A stretch of 31,748 nucleotides of DNA from Paulinella micropora. Lineage: Eukaryota; Cercozoa; Imbricatea; Euglyphida. Made by a program: the position numbers and the translations under genes. This document shows positions 1 through 13,438 of the stretch, one piece after another (within the stretch, counting starts at the first letter, position 1; the number at the start of each line of letters is the position of its first letter). Below the pieces are notes generated by a model, which was given only the letters and a program-made list of their open reading frames with translations, did not search any database and had not been told where the DNA came from. Where the stretch lies: positions 381,313 through 413,060 of the forward strand of contig BJOX01000151.1 in NCBI GenBank assembly GCA_009731375.1, in the 5' to 3' direction.

Positions 1-50
<50 letters not shown>

Positions 51-72
51 GTTGCTGCTGCTGCTGCTACTG

Positions 73-107
<35 letters not shown>

Positions 108-136
108 CATTAATTACTATCACACATTTCACTACG

Positions 137-221
<85 letters not shown>

Positions 222-253
222 TTAGTACTACTAGTACTAGTTCTACTACTAGT

Positions 254-326
<73 letters not shown>

Positions 327-334
327 ACTACTAT

Positions 335-391
<57 letters not shown>

Positions 392-480
392 TACTTCTAC
401 TACTTCTACTACTACTACTACTACTACTACACTACTACTACTACTACTCCTCGTCCTCCCCCTCCTCCCCCTCCTCCTCC
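1..480. repeat. Compound (CTA)n microsatellite
   Basis: Almost uninterrupted CTA trinucleotides with short islands of other sequence (GCTGCTG near 55, an AT-rich island near 107-135, TTCTACTAC variants near 384-410), closing in CTCCTCC sequence. The island at 119-135 (ATCACACATTTCACTAC) recurs inside the CTA/TAG array near 26400, so the two arrays belong to one repeat family. The apparent reverse-strand ORF of Val/Ser runs is low-complexity and not a gene. Confidence 0.95.
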
Positions 481-608
481 TACCACTACTACCACTCATC
501 TTTCTGAATAAGTCGTCGCAATACCTACACACCGAGAAAAAGGTCGAGTTATGCACGGAGAAGGAAATGAAAGAAATCTGATGCATCATGCATGACTCCT
601 GAGCACGA

Positions 609-831
609 CATGAGAAGTTAGTAGTTCTTAAGCATAACGAGCAACGACTTCAAGCGCTTCGATCTCAGCTATTTCTCATGTTTGTTGTTTTGTGCAGTGG
701 CTCGTTTAAAAGCTCTGATCAAGAGCTTTCTAATGAGCCATAGCACACACGTGATGGATACAAATATTGGCTGAGATCGAAGCGCTTGAAGTCATTGCTG
801 ATTGTACTTAAGCGTTAGGAACTTCTCATCT
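609..831. repeat. Fold-back hairpin, about 220 bp
   Basis: Two arms of about 60 bp (610-669 and 771-830) are imperfect reverse complements, beginning ATGAGAAGTT and ending AACTTCTCAT. The segment between them also pairs: GGCTCGTTTAAAAGCTCT near 702 mirrors AGAGCTTTCTAATGAGCC near 727. The whole unit can therefore fold as one long stem centred near 720. I see no clear target duplication. It could be a MITE or fold-back element, or a structured transcript. Confidence 0.7.
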
Positions 832-937
832 GTCTATCGCGAGAAAGGTGTAATAATGCCATCGTTCAAACGCTCAGGACAAGCGCTTTCAAACGACCTG
901 CCCAAACTTGTTCGTACATCAGAACTTGATTGAGAAA

Positions 938-2234
<1,297 letters not shown>

Positions 2235-2350
2235 TTCGTGTATTTTAAATCTTGTTTGAGAATAAATGAGATCAACGTTGATAGTTGTTGCCACTTCGAT
2301 GCTGTCAGTATTAGTGTGGACTCAGCGGCGAACGGCTGAGGAGTGAGCCT

Positions 2351-2352
<2 letters not shown>

Positions 2353-2400
<48 letters not shown>

Positions 2401-2412
2401 GTGAGAGAGACT
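2353..2412. repeat. (GA)n microsatellite
   Basis: A GA dinucleotide run with one GATAGA interruption near 2393. The overlapping short reverse ORF of Ser-Leu repeats is simple sequence, not a gene. Confidence 0.9.
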
Positions 2413-2760
2413 TTTGTCGGTTAACTTCATCAGAAAGATATTATTTATTGTTGGCCGGGGTCTATATCCACTCAATCCAAGCACTCTGAGAATCATCATA
2501 ACCTAATCTTCCTCCCCTGCAAAAGAGAGGAAACCAGTATGGTGTCGGGAAAATGTAGGAAACTATTAATATTAATATCAGAGCCAAGCAACAAAAACGG
2601 GAAACAGAGAGCCATTTCCTATTGTCCGCCCTAACGATAATATTATCAGGCGGCGTAAAAAGTAGTCACTGGGCCGTACCGGTTACTTGTCTTGATCAGT
2701 ATTATCGTTTTCAACCGTCCGAGTCAAAGTATATGTGAAACTGTTATAACTATACTATTA

Positions 2761-3033
2761 CTGGGTACATTCAAGTGTCAAACTCAGCCATCAAATTTGA
2801 TTTAAGTGTCAGATTTCAGATTAGCGGTCAGATTTTAGATTAGCGGCCAGAACTCAAATTAGTTCAATTTAACTGTAACATTTCGCAAAAATAATACAGA
2901 TTTTGCGGACGTATATAGCAGTTAAATTGAGCTAATTTGAATTCTGACCACTAATTCGAAATCTGACCGCTAATTTGAAATCTGACCCTTAACTAAAATT
3001 CGATGTCTGAGTTTGACACTTGAATGTACCCAG
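2761..3033. mobile_element. MITE with about 115-bp terminal inverted repeats, TA target duplication
   Basis: The left end CTGGGTACATTCAAGTGTCA is mirrored by the right end ending TGACACTTGAATGTACCCAG, and complementarity continues for about 115 bp in each arm around a loop of about 45 bp (2877-2921). TA dinucleotides flank both ends (2759-2760 and 3034-3035), as expected for Tc1/mariner-type insertion. The arms carry about three degenerate copies of a 19-bp subrepeat (GTCAGATTTYAGATTAGCG). There is no coding capacity, so it is non-autonomous. Structure is seen directly; the superfamily is inferred from the TA. Confidence 0.8.
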
Positions 3034-3035
3034 TA

Positions 3036-3624
3036 ATATGATCTTGACTAGATACTGATAGCTCATCTATACATCACTGTGTAGGGGTATAACTTGAGAA
3101 AAGGTCGCATCATAATATTAAAGTAGCTATCCGAGGCTGCCCGGCCGCCTGCGCCGGAGGCTCAGCTACACCTCACTAGTAACTTCCGATCGATTGTCAC
3201 CTGTTAAAATTCTGCAGAGTAGACAGCCTCCGGCGATTGCCTCTCAATCTCGACTAACGACATACGATTGTCTTTCGGGAGTCGCGGCAAGAAGCTGAGG
3301 CCCGGCGCCCGAGCGAGGATCGGCCGACTCAGCCTCGTACGAACGGTCCGAGGCTTTGGCATCTTTCCGGGCCAGGGCCGGCAGTTTTTGGATAAGCATT
3401 TATATCAACTACTACGTGACTTTTATTAAATCAGAAACTTACTACACTCTTTTTCCAGTGTCGGAAATGCCTTTCAATTGCAACTTGAGTTTTTCCAAAC
3501 CACTGACCTTGACCATCATGTACTATTATCACTAAGTTGGAAACTTTTTTTGCCCGTGACCCACTAGACACATGACCGTGACCGCCAGTGACTGACTCGG
3601 ACGATAATATCATCATGTTTTAAT
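3036..3624. other. Non-coding spacer with a GC-rich part
   Basis: No convincing gene. About 3125-3390 is clearly more GC-rich than its surroundings (many CCGGCC and GGCCGG words) and may be the remnant of another element. The short reverse ORF at 3431-3616 has no recognisable features. Confidence 0.4.
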
Positions 3625-4115
3625 ACTGAGGAACTATTAAAATTCAGCAAGTTACAATGCAATACAATTTATTTAGAAATATATCAATTCACCAGCAACT
3701 AACTTCATGAGAATCTGATATTCCACTGTAATACATCGTGATTTCAATTTACCTGTATTTCCCCGCCGTGGGTGCACTGGAAAAAATGACCTTTACTCTA
3801 GCAATTTCCTTTTTCTCCCATATCAAATGCAAACTTTTCTCATTGACCGTTCTATCTATCCTTCCACTAGTCTTCACCCAACCTAAAATCCGTTACCTCA
3901 CAATCTGAACCAATTTCCGCTCAGAACCTTCGTCGTGAGCACAGTCTCACATGCACTGGAGATCATACACGAACCCTGCCCCTTACCCAACCTATGCCTC
4001 TTACCCTTACTCAAACCTAACTTAACACTGAAATTTACTTAATCTATTGCAAAGGGGTGAGCACGGTCACTCGTGGTCTGGTAAATCCCTGTTATTAAAT
4101 AACTATTCTTGAAAG
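3625..4115 (+). repeat. Left terminal direct repeat (pseudo-LTR) of the Penelope-like element
   Basis: About 490 bp that recurs, with a few indels, at 10870-11050 joined to 21786-22140, once the inserted gypsy element is removed. It begins ACTGAGGAACT and ends ATTCTTGAAAG. It lacks the TG...CA ends of a true LTR. Direct terminal repeats made by tandem partial copies are typical of Penelope-like elements, where they are called pseudo-LTRs. The right copy has about 20-bp and 15-bp insertions relative to this one, so the copies have diverged. Confidence 0.75.
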
Positions 4116-7100
4116 TTCAATCTGCCCTCATTAGGGTTCGGGATACGACACGTCTGGTGGACCAGACCGCCTACGATAGTGATCATCGCAGAAACCCGCC
4201 CTCACGCACTGGAGACAACTCAAGAAGCTACAACTATGGAAACTCGAACCAACGACGCATGGACACAAGTCGTCGTAGAAGCCCTTCTGCTTCCCCATAC
4301 CGCAGAGACAGGTCAAGTTCCCCGCGCAAATCCTACCACCAACGCTCTGACCAACGCGACTACCGACAACGGGACAAGGAACAAGATCGAGGACGTAGCC
4401 CAAACCGCAGACACCAACGCTCTTATTCGAGAAAACAGCGCTCTTCGTCCCCCCGGAACCCCAGGCGTGACCATGGACAGAGACAACGCAACCGACACCA
4501 GTCAACCTCCCATGCCAGCTCAAAGCAAAGCTATGAACAAAGCACAAGTCTCTCACTGCAAAAACAAGATCGAACTCACTCCAGATCTCAATCAGTCTCT
4601 ACATCCAGCAATACCCCCAAGAAGAAAAGTTATGATGTCTCGAATCCCTATTCATCGTTTGCGGCAAGCATGGCCCGTGTTCGCAGAGAAGAGAAAGAAA
4701 AAAAGGACAAGAAACAGCAGCAACAACGCCAGCAACGAGGACGAAACAAACACCATGCCCAACCACTGCACTACGATCGTCTAGTCACCCTAGATGTCTG
4801 CCACACTACTCTCCTCATGCAATTTACAAACGGACAAGCGGGTCAATGGAAGCACAGCCTACTTTCGAGAAGTCAAAAGATTGAGTTAGGAGCACAAAGC
4901 AACCAGCAAGAACAGAAAGACGAGGATCGTGTCAATGCGTGGATACAATCTCAAGCTACCCGAACCCTCGCCCTCCACTCCTTATCCCATTCTATGGTGG
5001 ACAACACCGTCACTTCATCGAGACCCTTCTCTAACAAGTACAAGATAAATCAGCTACCAAAACTAAACGAGAAGCTCTGAACAGAGCAATGATTGAAGCA
5101 GGCTTCAGCACGAGCTGGACGAGTCCCGGCACCAGAAGACACAGACCTCCAAAGCATCTCGTTCGATAGTATGATCTTCCTACTAACGAAGAATGGCTAC
5201 TGGTCCTGGAAACTAGTTGCTCACCTGTACGATCGACTACTCATGGTTCACACATCTGAAGAACGTGAAGAAGGTACTGAAGCCGGTGAAGCCCTTTCTG
5301 AAAGTGAAATCAGGAGAAACTCACACTTCTCCAAAATCTCTAGCCTCTGGTTCGAGACTTTTAGAAAGTCCGTGAAACAACAACGCAACCATTGGAGGAT
5401 GGGAAACGCACCCAACGACTGCCTGGCTAATGCACTTCTGTCGATGCTGAAATACATTGAAACGCACTCCGAATATGCTGGATGTATTGAGAAAGACTAT
5501 CGTCAAGTTCCTGTGATCCTATGCTATCTTCTCGCAAGCAACAGTCAGCGAACGCATCTGACCAAACGACAACGCTAGACCGAGAACCTGCCCCAATCAT
5601 ACGCAAACGCAAAGAACGCATGCCTCAGCCTAAAGCTGAGAAACAAGAGAAGAAGAACACCACAAGCTCCACTGCAGAGACCACTGCGAAGGAGGCCAAT
5701 CCTGTCAAGAAGTTGAACGTCGTCAAAAGAACGGAGAAACAACAACTAGTCGAGGAATCAGCTTCCCCATCTAGTAGCTCGTCAAGGTTACCCTCAATAC
5801 TACCTCCAAACCCAAACTCAATTAGTTCTTTCTGTACTATCAACAACCCTGTTGATACAAATCTAACTATACAACCTCTCTTGCCCTTTGTTAGTAGTTC
5901 CCGATCTTCGAGCCCACTACCAGCTTCGCAACCACCTCCTTTGCCGGCCAGCGAAGACGAAACTGCACAAGAGGAGGAAGGAGAACTGGAAGCACCATTA
6001 GCAAAGGATGAAGAAGAACAACTGGTGGTCCCCCTTGCTTATTTACGCAATGCCCATTCCTTACTCTTCCCATCAAAACCCTTACCTCTAACTAAGATAT
6101 CAGCCTACTACACCTCTAGTGACCCCGCTGATGATGACGACCCACAAGAACGAGCGGATGATGCTAATCTATTTCGTGCCCTAGGCTTCAACCCTCGGCC
6201 TGCCCCCCTCCGTCTCTCCCGTCGACAAGCCCGGCTCCAAGCGAGGTCACTACCTCTCTAACTTACCTATGCCCCGAACTATAGCTCGACGTCAAGTAAA
6301 TGCGGCGCATACACCCATGACCCAAACCAACTTGCTTACCCTGTCCTCGTCGTCGTCGTCATCGTCTTCGACTCCCCCAGCACCTGCAGGAATATCTAAC
6401 CTCAGCGAACTCCCCCTGTCATCTGTACATTCCCAAAACCCGCCAATGGGACTTCAGCCCGATGCAAACCAACAGCAGGCACTATTTGCACTCCTAAACA
6501 ACTTCCCGGTGATCACGAACCTTTTAACCCTAAGCAGAACAGCAGCAGCGACGACACAACTGCCCGCTGAAGAAGACAAAAATCCCGCAGCCAATGCTGC
6601 ACCGAACCCCAATCCCGCAGGACCCACTGCAACGCTTGTCTCGTCTGCAGTGAGATGTGATACCCGTGCCACATCCCCTTGCGCAACCACGTTAACGGAA
6701 GTCACCAGCAGCAGCAAAAGTAGCAGTAGCAGCTCGTCTACTAACACACTGGAACCCGCAAGCCTGACCAAAGACCCAGTCCTCCCGACGAATACCGTCG
6801 ATACCTCGGCAAACATGCAGCTACCGGACAACCCCGCCCCTCCGGCCAAGACACCCAGCAAGGACCCTTTACCAACGGTGGAGAAAGACGACCTGGAGCA
6901 CGCAGCCCCCAATGATGCAGACAAGCCTGCTCACACCTCACCTATCATAGAGAAGAAGGACGATAAAGAGGAACACTGACCAGAAGGAAAAGCAAGAAGC
7001 GGAGCAGCATCCCGAGCCTTCAAAGCCTAGCCCCAAGGATTCGACCCCTGCAAGATCTGCCCTCTCTCCGGTTGGTGTACGAGCCTCGGGACGAAAGCAA

Positions 7101-7139
7101 CTGGCCAAGAAGGAAAAGACCGTAAAGAAAACAGCATAG
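4109..7139 (+). pseudogene. Penelope-like element ORF1, RS-rich, frameshifted
   Basis: This coding region precedes the endonuclease-RT frame and probably encodes an RNA-binding or Gag-like accessory protein; no known domain is recognised. The N-terminal part (about 4250-4510) is an arginine-serine domain with repeated RSSSPR and RRSP words like SR splicing factors. A helical, non-repetitive stretch follows (5093-5578), then a Pro/Ser-rich acidic region with a TCG-encoded polyserine near 6340-6375, and a Lys-rich tail ending KKEKTVKKTA at 7139. The frame changes several times: frame 2 to 5080 with TGA at 5078 and 5090, frame 1 for 5521-6261, frame 2 for 6269-6979, then frame 3. It may be one decayed protein or several short ORFs. 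No ATG opens the first segment; the first in-frame ATG is at 4259. Confidence 0.5.
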
Positions 7140-10100
7140 GGATGTCTGAAGTGTCTTCGCTGGATCGAGGCGTCACTACGTACTCTACGCAAGTTCAAAA
7201 ACAGGGTACGCTACCTAGTCAAACTATCAGATTGGATCCCCAACGACATCCAGCGACACTCCATGGCAGTATCCACCAACTTAGCCATTGCTCGAAGGTT
7301 GTTCCGCCTACTCAGTACGCAACTTCTCAATGCGAGACTAGCCCTGACCCAAACCAAAAGAATTCGCTGGTCAGCATATACACCACTCATGAAAACGACT
7401 TACTACATACTAATTGCAGCCCTTGCCTTCAACAAAACCGACCCCTGCCCTTCGCCGCTTCAAACCGATGTTTTGCCTATTGCAACGCCAAAACAGAGCA
7501 GACTTTCCCTTTGATATCCCGGACCCTGGACGCATGCAAGTCATCTATGGAATCGTTGCGCCGGGAACAGTACATAGCTACATTGGAGAATCCTTTCAAT
7601 GGGAAAAACGAATGAAATCCGAACTCAGAGGAATGCGAAACTTCAATGATTCACAACACCACCAACCCGGACAAACCCGCCTTCTTACCCTTGGCTGTAA
7701 ACTCGGCATGCATCGCTTCACATCTATACCCCTCCTTCTTATGGGACCACTCCCGACATCAGGGACGAAGATGGAACAGGACTCAGCCCGAGCCAATCGA
7801 CGATGCATGGAAGCAAAATTCATTGCCTGGCTAAAACCGACCCTCAACATGCGGCGTAGAGCCTACCCCTCAGCTACTTTTCGCACTGAAGACAACCCGA
7901 GACCCTTTGCCCGACCCCTTTCTACATTCTCACACGAAGTCTGTAACTCTCGCCACCCACACCCATGCAGCATGCAATGCAGAAGCCCAACGGCATACGA
8001 ACAACCTGACCTACTGGGAAGCCATTCAAACAGAGGTCCCCCCGTAATACGCCACTCAATCTCCTCAATCTGCGACGACCTGGAACCTGGCACTATCTTC
8101 CAACTTCAAAAACATGGCAAAGGACATGGACTACAGGACTGGAACTACGTGGCACGCTTCTATGGCGCTACGAAAATCTATGAGAGTTCCCAAGTTCCCC
8201 CCCGTCAACCATATGTGATGTTACGCTCAACAGCTGCCCGATGCTACCTAAGAAAATCCGGTGCTCACTGCCTACTACGTCTATCAAACTCAGGAGCCAT
8301 CCTTGAACTAACCAACGACCTACGCGTAGAACTTATCGCATACCATCCCCACCGCTGGGTTAAGCACTTACGAAAAGCCACTGTCTACCAAGCCATGCGA
8401 GTATGGCAGCAAGCACAAAGCATTGAAAATCACCGAACCAAACTCTATGCCTGTAATGTTCTCTCCCATCACCTGAGGAAGAGACACCCTCTTATCCTGT
8501 CCAACAAAACCTATACGATGGAGTCAAACGACCGAATGTGCATAAACAAGAGATATCTACGAACCCTACAAGAACGCATCTTACGTATTTTCCTCGCCGA
8601 TAGAAACGTTCGAAAGACCCTGATTTCCCTATGCAAAGTTAGCTACAAAAGGCCGGCCTCCATCGCATCAAGATTCATTAATGCACCACGACATCTTGCT
8701 AACTTCAAACCCCAACCACATACCATGAAGAAACCCGTCTGTACCTGTCGAGCTTGGAACAAGAGCATCCTGTCACCGCATGCTGCCTTCCGACTGGCAT
8801 CACTAAAGGGAACCTTAGGTCGAGTTGGCAAATGTAGTGCTGCTACCATACCGCACCCCACACCGGGCTTCATTCTAAAATCACTTCTAAGCTCGACTAT
8901 CGCCTTTGTAAAGCAGATCCAGATTGCCCTGCATCTCCCCTCTATTGATTTTAATCGCAACGAACCCAAGTCCACCGACAAGCGCAACATGTCAAACTCA
9001 GACGAACTTGAATGCAAGACCTGGATCAACTTACTCTATGCCATGGCTCAGAAACTACCTCACCGTAACAAATATCAGCTTAGCCGCCTCATTGACACCT
9101 ACAAAGCTCTTAGTGCGACCTGCCCGACCCCACCCCCTAACTCAGTCTCCGAAAGAGATGTCATGCAAGCGAGGATACGCCTTTCTCGAATGGTAGTCCA
9201 AGTCCTAGACAAGAATAATAATCAACTATTCTATGGGTCGAGTGTCCAGTCCTCACGTGGGAACGCATACAAGAGGTAATCAAGGCATCCTCTTTCCTAT
9301 CTGTCAAAATCGATCGGACTGTACTCCTGCATGCCTACCGCACTGACTTTGAACTACGCAACCTCCAATGCTTTGGATCTCTCCGCACACGAAAGGCGGC
9401 GATTCACTCTACAACTCTCTAAAACCAGACTAATCTGTAATCAAGCCCGATCCCCATGGCGTTCCATCCTACGGAGGGTAGGGAAGATCCTCAGCTTTCT
9501 CACGGCAGAACTATCATCGTGTACGGACCTTCAACTTAAACAGACTTGATGATATCCGATCTCACCTCGACGTGCGTACCGCACATTCTCTGACGCAAAC
9601 GCCACTACTAACACGAAGCGCACGATCAAAGTCTTCCAGTTCGATGTCAAGCAAATGTTCACCTGGCTAGCCCAGTCAAGTACGATGCAATCACTACGTT
9701 TTGCTCTTGCCCAAATTACCTTCCAACCTCCTAGATCCAGAAATTGGTAGCCCACCGTATACATATCCAAGACTCTCATGCAAAATCGCAAACACGACAT
9801 CGGATGGAACCGTAAATATGCCCCGCAAGACTGCATCGCCTTTACTTTTGACGACATAATCAATATCGTTTCACTTGACTTTGCCCATTCTCACTTTACC
9901 CTCGGAGATGCTGTATTCGTTCAAAAAGATGGTTGCCCAATTTGCGGATACCTGTCATCACCCCTTGCGCAAATGAAATGCATGTGCGATGAAGTCGTCC
10001 TCATTCGTACACTAATCAAGCCGACGTTTTCGAAGCAAATTTATGGCATGCGACAAATTGATGACCTTCTATTACTCATACTTGCGAACTGGAGTAACGA

Positions 10101-10690
10101 ACATGAAATGCAAGAAGCCCACAAATTACTACAAGCAATACGTAACTCTGGCACAACTACAGAATCACCATCGCAACCCCATGCCTCACTGGCGGCCTTG
10201 AACTGGAAGAATACATACTTGAACCGACGAACGCTGCCTTCGTGGTCGACTTCGCGGGGACGTCCATGAGACTTTATCAGAACCCAGATATGGGCTTCAA
10301 CATCACTTGGACCCCTCTTCAAAACTGGACGGATATGATGACCCATAACCGGCAACCAATGCCACGCCTCCCATCATACTCCCCTTATGTTAACCGTACA
10401 AAACTTCATGCTACCCTCGTTGGGATGCTAGCCAATTTTGCACGTCAAACTAACTCCGAAGATCTCTTACTCTCTGCAACACTGCAAGTCATGGTAGAAG
10501 TGCCCTACCCTTGCTCCATCTGGAAAGCTGCCCTTGACAGTGTATACTTTCTCCGCCCTGAATAATGGAGTAGCCTCGCAGTGATCATCCGCACCTTCGC
10601 CCGCCTGCCGATGGATCTACGAAGTACACTGACATATGCCGAGCAATGGCAGACTTTACAAAAATCCTTCCCACAGGCCACAGACTCGTG
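7140..10690 (+). pseudogene. Penelope-like element ORF2: GIY-YIG endonuclease plus reverse transcriptase, degenerate
   Basis: Encodes the retroelement polymerase. A helical N-terminal region (7140-7510, frame 3) leads into a GIY-YIG nuclease (7534-7860): the YGI and YIG halves start at 7546 and 7579, an EAKF glutamate is at 7810 and a closing Asn at 7846. The Cys/His cluster usual in Penelope endonucleases is absent, as in Chlamys elements. A CxC motif (VCTCR) lies at 8737-8751. RT follows: an LDKN motif near 9200, SPWRSI near 9450, motif A FDVKQMF at 9640, motif B as QKDGCP...LSSPLAQ at 9928-9975, and motif C as IDDLL (QIDD replacing YxDD) near 10056. Breaks: frameshifts near 7495, 9235, 9405 and 10150, TGA-TGA at 9547-9552, TAG at 9748 and TAA at 10563; recognisable reading continues to a TGA near 10690. 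This copy is inactive. Confidence 0.72.
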
Positions 10691-10869
10691 ATAATATGAT
10701 AGTTGTAGCTAAAAGTCTACGCCAACTCTTACTACATAACTACCAAATCCAGAACTCACTGCAACCCGTGACTACAACCCTGCATATATAACTGTGCTAT
10801 ACGCTTCCAACCTCACACTGTGACGACATGCAGGCTCCCGGCCTAACTAACCGGTGAACTAACTAACTC
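10691..10869 (+). other. Penelope-like element 3' untranslated part
   Basis: Short non-coding segment between the last recognisable RT-frame stop and the right pseudo-LTR. It contains TATATAA near 10783 and tandem AACT words just before the repeat starts. No gene. Confidence 0.4.
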
Positions 10870-11050
10870 ACTGAGGAACTAATAAAATTCAGCAAGTCAC
10901 CTACTATGTAATACAATGTATCATTTAGAAATATATCAATTCACCAGCAACTAACTTCATGAGAAACTGATATTCCACTAATAAATCGTGATTTATTCTA
11001 ACTTGTTTCAATTTACCTGTACTTCCCCGCCGTGGGTGCACTGGAAAAAT
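10870..11050 (+). repeat. Right pseudo-LTR, left half (split by gypsy insertion)
   Basis: Matches 3625-3785 closely, from CTGAGGAACT through CCCCGCCGTGGGTGCACTGG. It ends in GGAAAAAT, where the gypsy LTR begins; the last four bases AAAT are one half of the gypsy target-site duplication. Confidence 0.8.
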
Positions 11051-11287
11051 TGTAATGCCCCCAACGATAGCTCGTAAAAAGTCGTTAATGCAACCAAACA
11101 CAGTCCTCAAAAGATGAGAATGATGTCTCGTTATATTAGCTCAGTGAAGCCAAAAAGGAAAACGGCAACAGACCAGGAATAAAATGGCATCAGGTCCAAT
11201 CCGGACAAATAATACTGAAAAACAAGCTGGTGCACCTGTCACCAGGAAAAGGTACTTTTTACCGGCTATCCGGGGGTGATGCCTACA
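11051..11287 (-). repeat. 3' LTR of the gypsy element
   Basis: 237 bp, nearly identical to 21550-21785. On the forward strand it reads TGTAATGCCCCC at the left end and CCTACA at the right. Read in the element's orientation it begins TGTAGG and ends GGGGGCATTACA. C-rich and G-rich ends give short imperfect inverted termini. Confidence 0.92.
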
Positions 11288-12252
<965 letters not shown>

Positions 12253-13314
12253 TCACTGCCTTCGTCGTCTGGCGCGGATTTCTTTGCCTGGTGGAGGACC
12301 ACCAACAAAAGTCAGATCGAACTTTGACTGTTCGAGAATGTCCCAGATCTTATTAGGGATTCCGCCCAACGATAATTCAAAAGGGACATCAAGCACTCCT
12401 CTTGGCAGTGTCTGAATGGTCCACGCAGTGTAATCCTTGTCTCTGGGAGTAATTGTATCATCCCATGTCTCGAGACTTTTTGCGTCTTTATATACTGGCA
12501 GATAATGTCTTGCCTTTGGATCCTCAACCGGGTCCATACTTCTCCAGAACTGGAGTATCGGTTGTACTATCTTTGCGGCTGATGATATTTTGAGTGTCCG
12601 TGTGACACGCATCTGTCGTGGGACCGCCACGACCCGCATCAAGTATAAGTCTGAGAGAGTGTCATCAGCGACATGTTGTTCCGCTGGTCTCATCAGATAG
12701 AAAACATTTTTCACCCATGCGATGGTTGCTATCGCATCGCCTTCCTTCCATCGCTCATGGACAATCTCAACGTTGCCCGCGTTTGGGTCAGTGTCCGTCC
12801 CCTCCTCCTCCTGGTGGACGTCCTTTGATCTCATCGACCTCATCGCCTTCCTCGGTTGGTCGTTGATAAGATCATTCCGCGCTCTCCTTAGCTGCGCCTC
12901 TGTGATCTTCTCCTTCTTTCCGCTATGCTCTCGCGGAGACTTGGACTGAGTCCCCACCGCGCTTATGCGGTCAGTCTTCTCCTTGCTGTCCACCTCACTC
13001 TCCTCCTTCTCAGCTATCGGTGCCCGATAAGCATCGTCTTGGTCTATGCCAGCCTCCTTGTGGATGGGCGGCACCTCTTTGAAATCATCCTTCATCCGTT
13101 TTAACGCCTCCTCAACGGATTCATCTTCCAGTAAGAAGGGATCATACTTAATCAGCCTTCTTACATTCACAATTTGCACCTTCCCTCTACCCCTGATCTT
13201 GTAATTCAGAGGTCCCGTCTGTTCCATAATCTGATAAGGTCCTTTCCAGTGAGTGAACAGCTTAGAGCTGACTCTTTTCGGGACCTGAGGATGGTACAAC
13301 AGTACAATATCCCC
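12253..13314 (-). CDS. Gypsy integrase C-terminal domain and long C-terminal extension
   Basis: Carboxy-terminal part of the polyprotein after the N gap. It opens with GDIVLLYHPQVPKRVSSKL and a WKGPY motif, the SH3-like/GPY-F integrase C-terminal domain that follows the catalytic core in Ty3/gypsy elements; MRRLI-like VNVRRLIKYDP closes it near 13140. About 290 further residues follow: a charged, Lys/Glu-rich segment, then a more ordered part (WKEGDAIATIAWVKNVFYLM and later WDDTITPRDKDYTAWTIQTL) ending RRRRQ with TGA at 12253. The extension has no chromodomain signature that I can see and no function I recognise. It was almost certainly continuous with pol before the gap; the N count does not keep the frame. 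Confidence 0.8.
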   Translation of the reverse strand, partial: GDIVLLYHPQVPKRVSSKLFTHWKGPYQIMEQTGPLNYKIRGRGKVQIVNVRRLIKYDPFLLEDESVEEALKRMKDDFKEVPPIHKEAGIDQDDAYRAPIAEKEESEVDSKEKTDRISAVGTQSKSPREHSGKKEKITEAQLRRARNDLINDQPRKAMRSMRSKDVHQEEEGTDTDPNAGNVEIVHERWKEGDAIATIAWVKNVFYLMRPAEQHVADDTLSDLYLMRVVAVPRQMRVTRTLKISSAAKIVQPILQFWRSMDPVEDPKARHYLPVYKDAKSLETWDDTITPRDKDYTAWTIQTLPRGVLDVPFELSLGGIPNKIWDILEQSKFDLTFVGGPPPGKEIRARRRRQ

Positions 13315-13438
13315 NNNNNNNNNNNNNNNNNNNNNNNNNNNNNNNNNNNNNNNNNNNNNNNNNNNNNNNNNNNNNNNNNNNNNNNNNNNNNNNNNNNNNN
13401 NNNNNNNNNNNNNNNNNNNNNNNNNNNNNNNNNNNNNN
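13315..13438. other. Assembly gap (124 N) in the integrase gene
   Basis: The gap lies between the integrase catalytic core and its C-terminal domain. Coding frames on the two sides are not in register across 124 bases, so the length is not a faithful codon count. Confidence 0.95.

Noticed and set aside
3625-4115. True LTR of an LTR retrotransposon
   Set aside because: No TG...CA ends, no adjacent PBS or polypurine tract, and the internal RT is Penelope-like; pseudo-LTR fits better.
4131-4556. Reverse-strand ORF of 141 codons
   Set aside because: Antisense shadow of the RS-rich coding region; no domain, and the forward strand explains the composition.
9530-9640. Selenocysteine reading of the TGA-TGA pair at 9547-9552
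   Set aside because: Some Naiad elements encode selenoproteins, but the same frame is also broken by frameshifts and a TAG, and no SECIS-like hairpin was recognised; decay is simpler.
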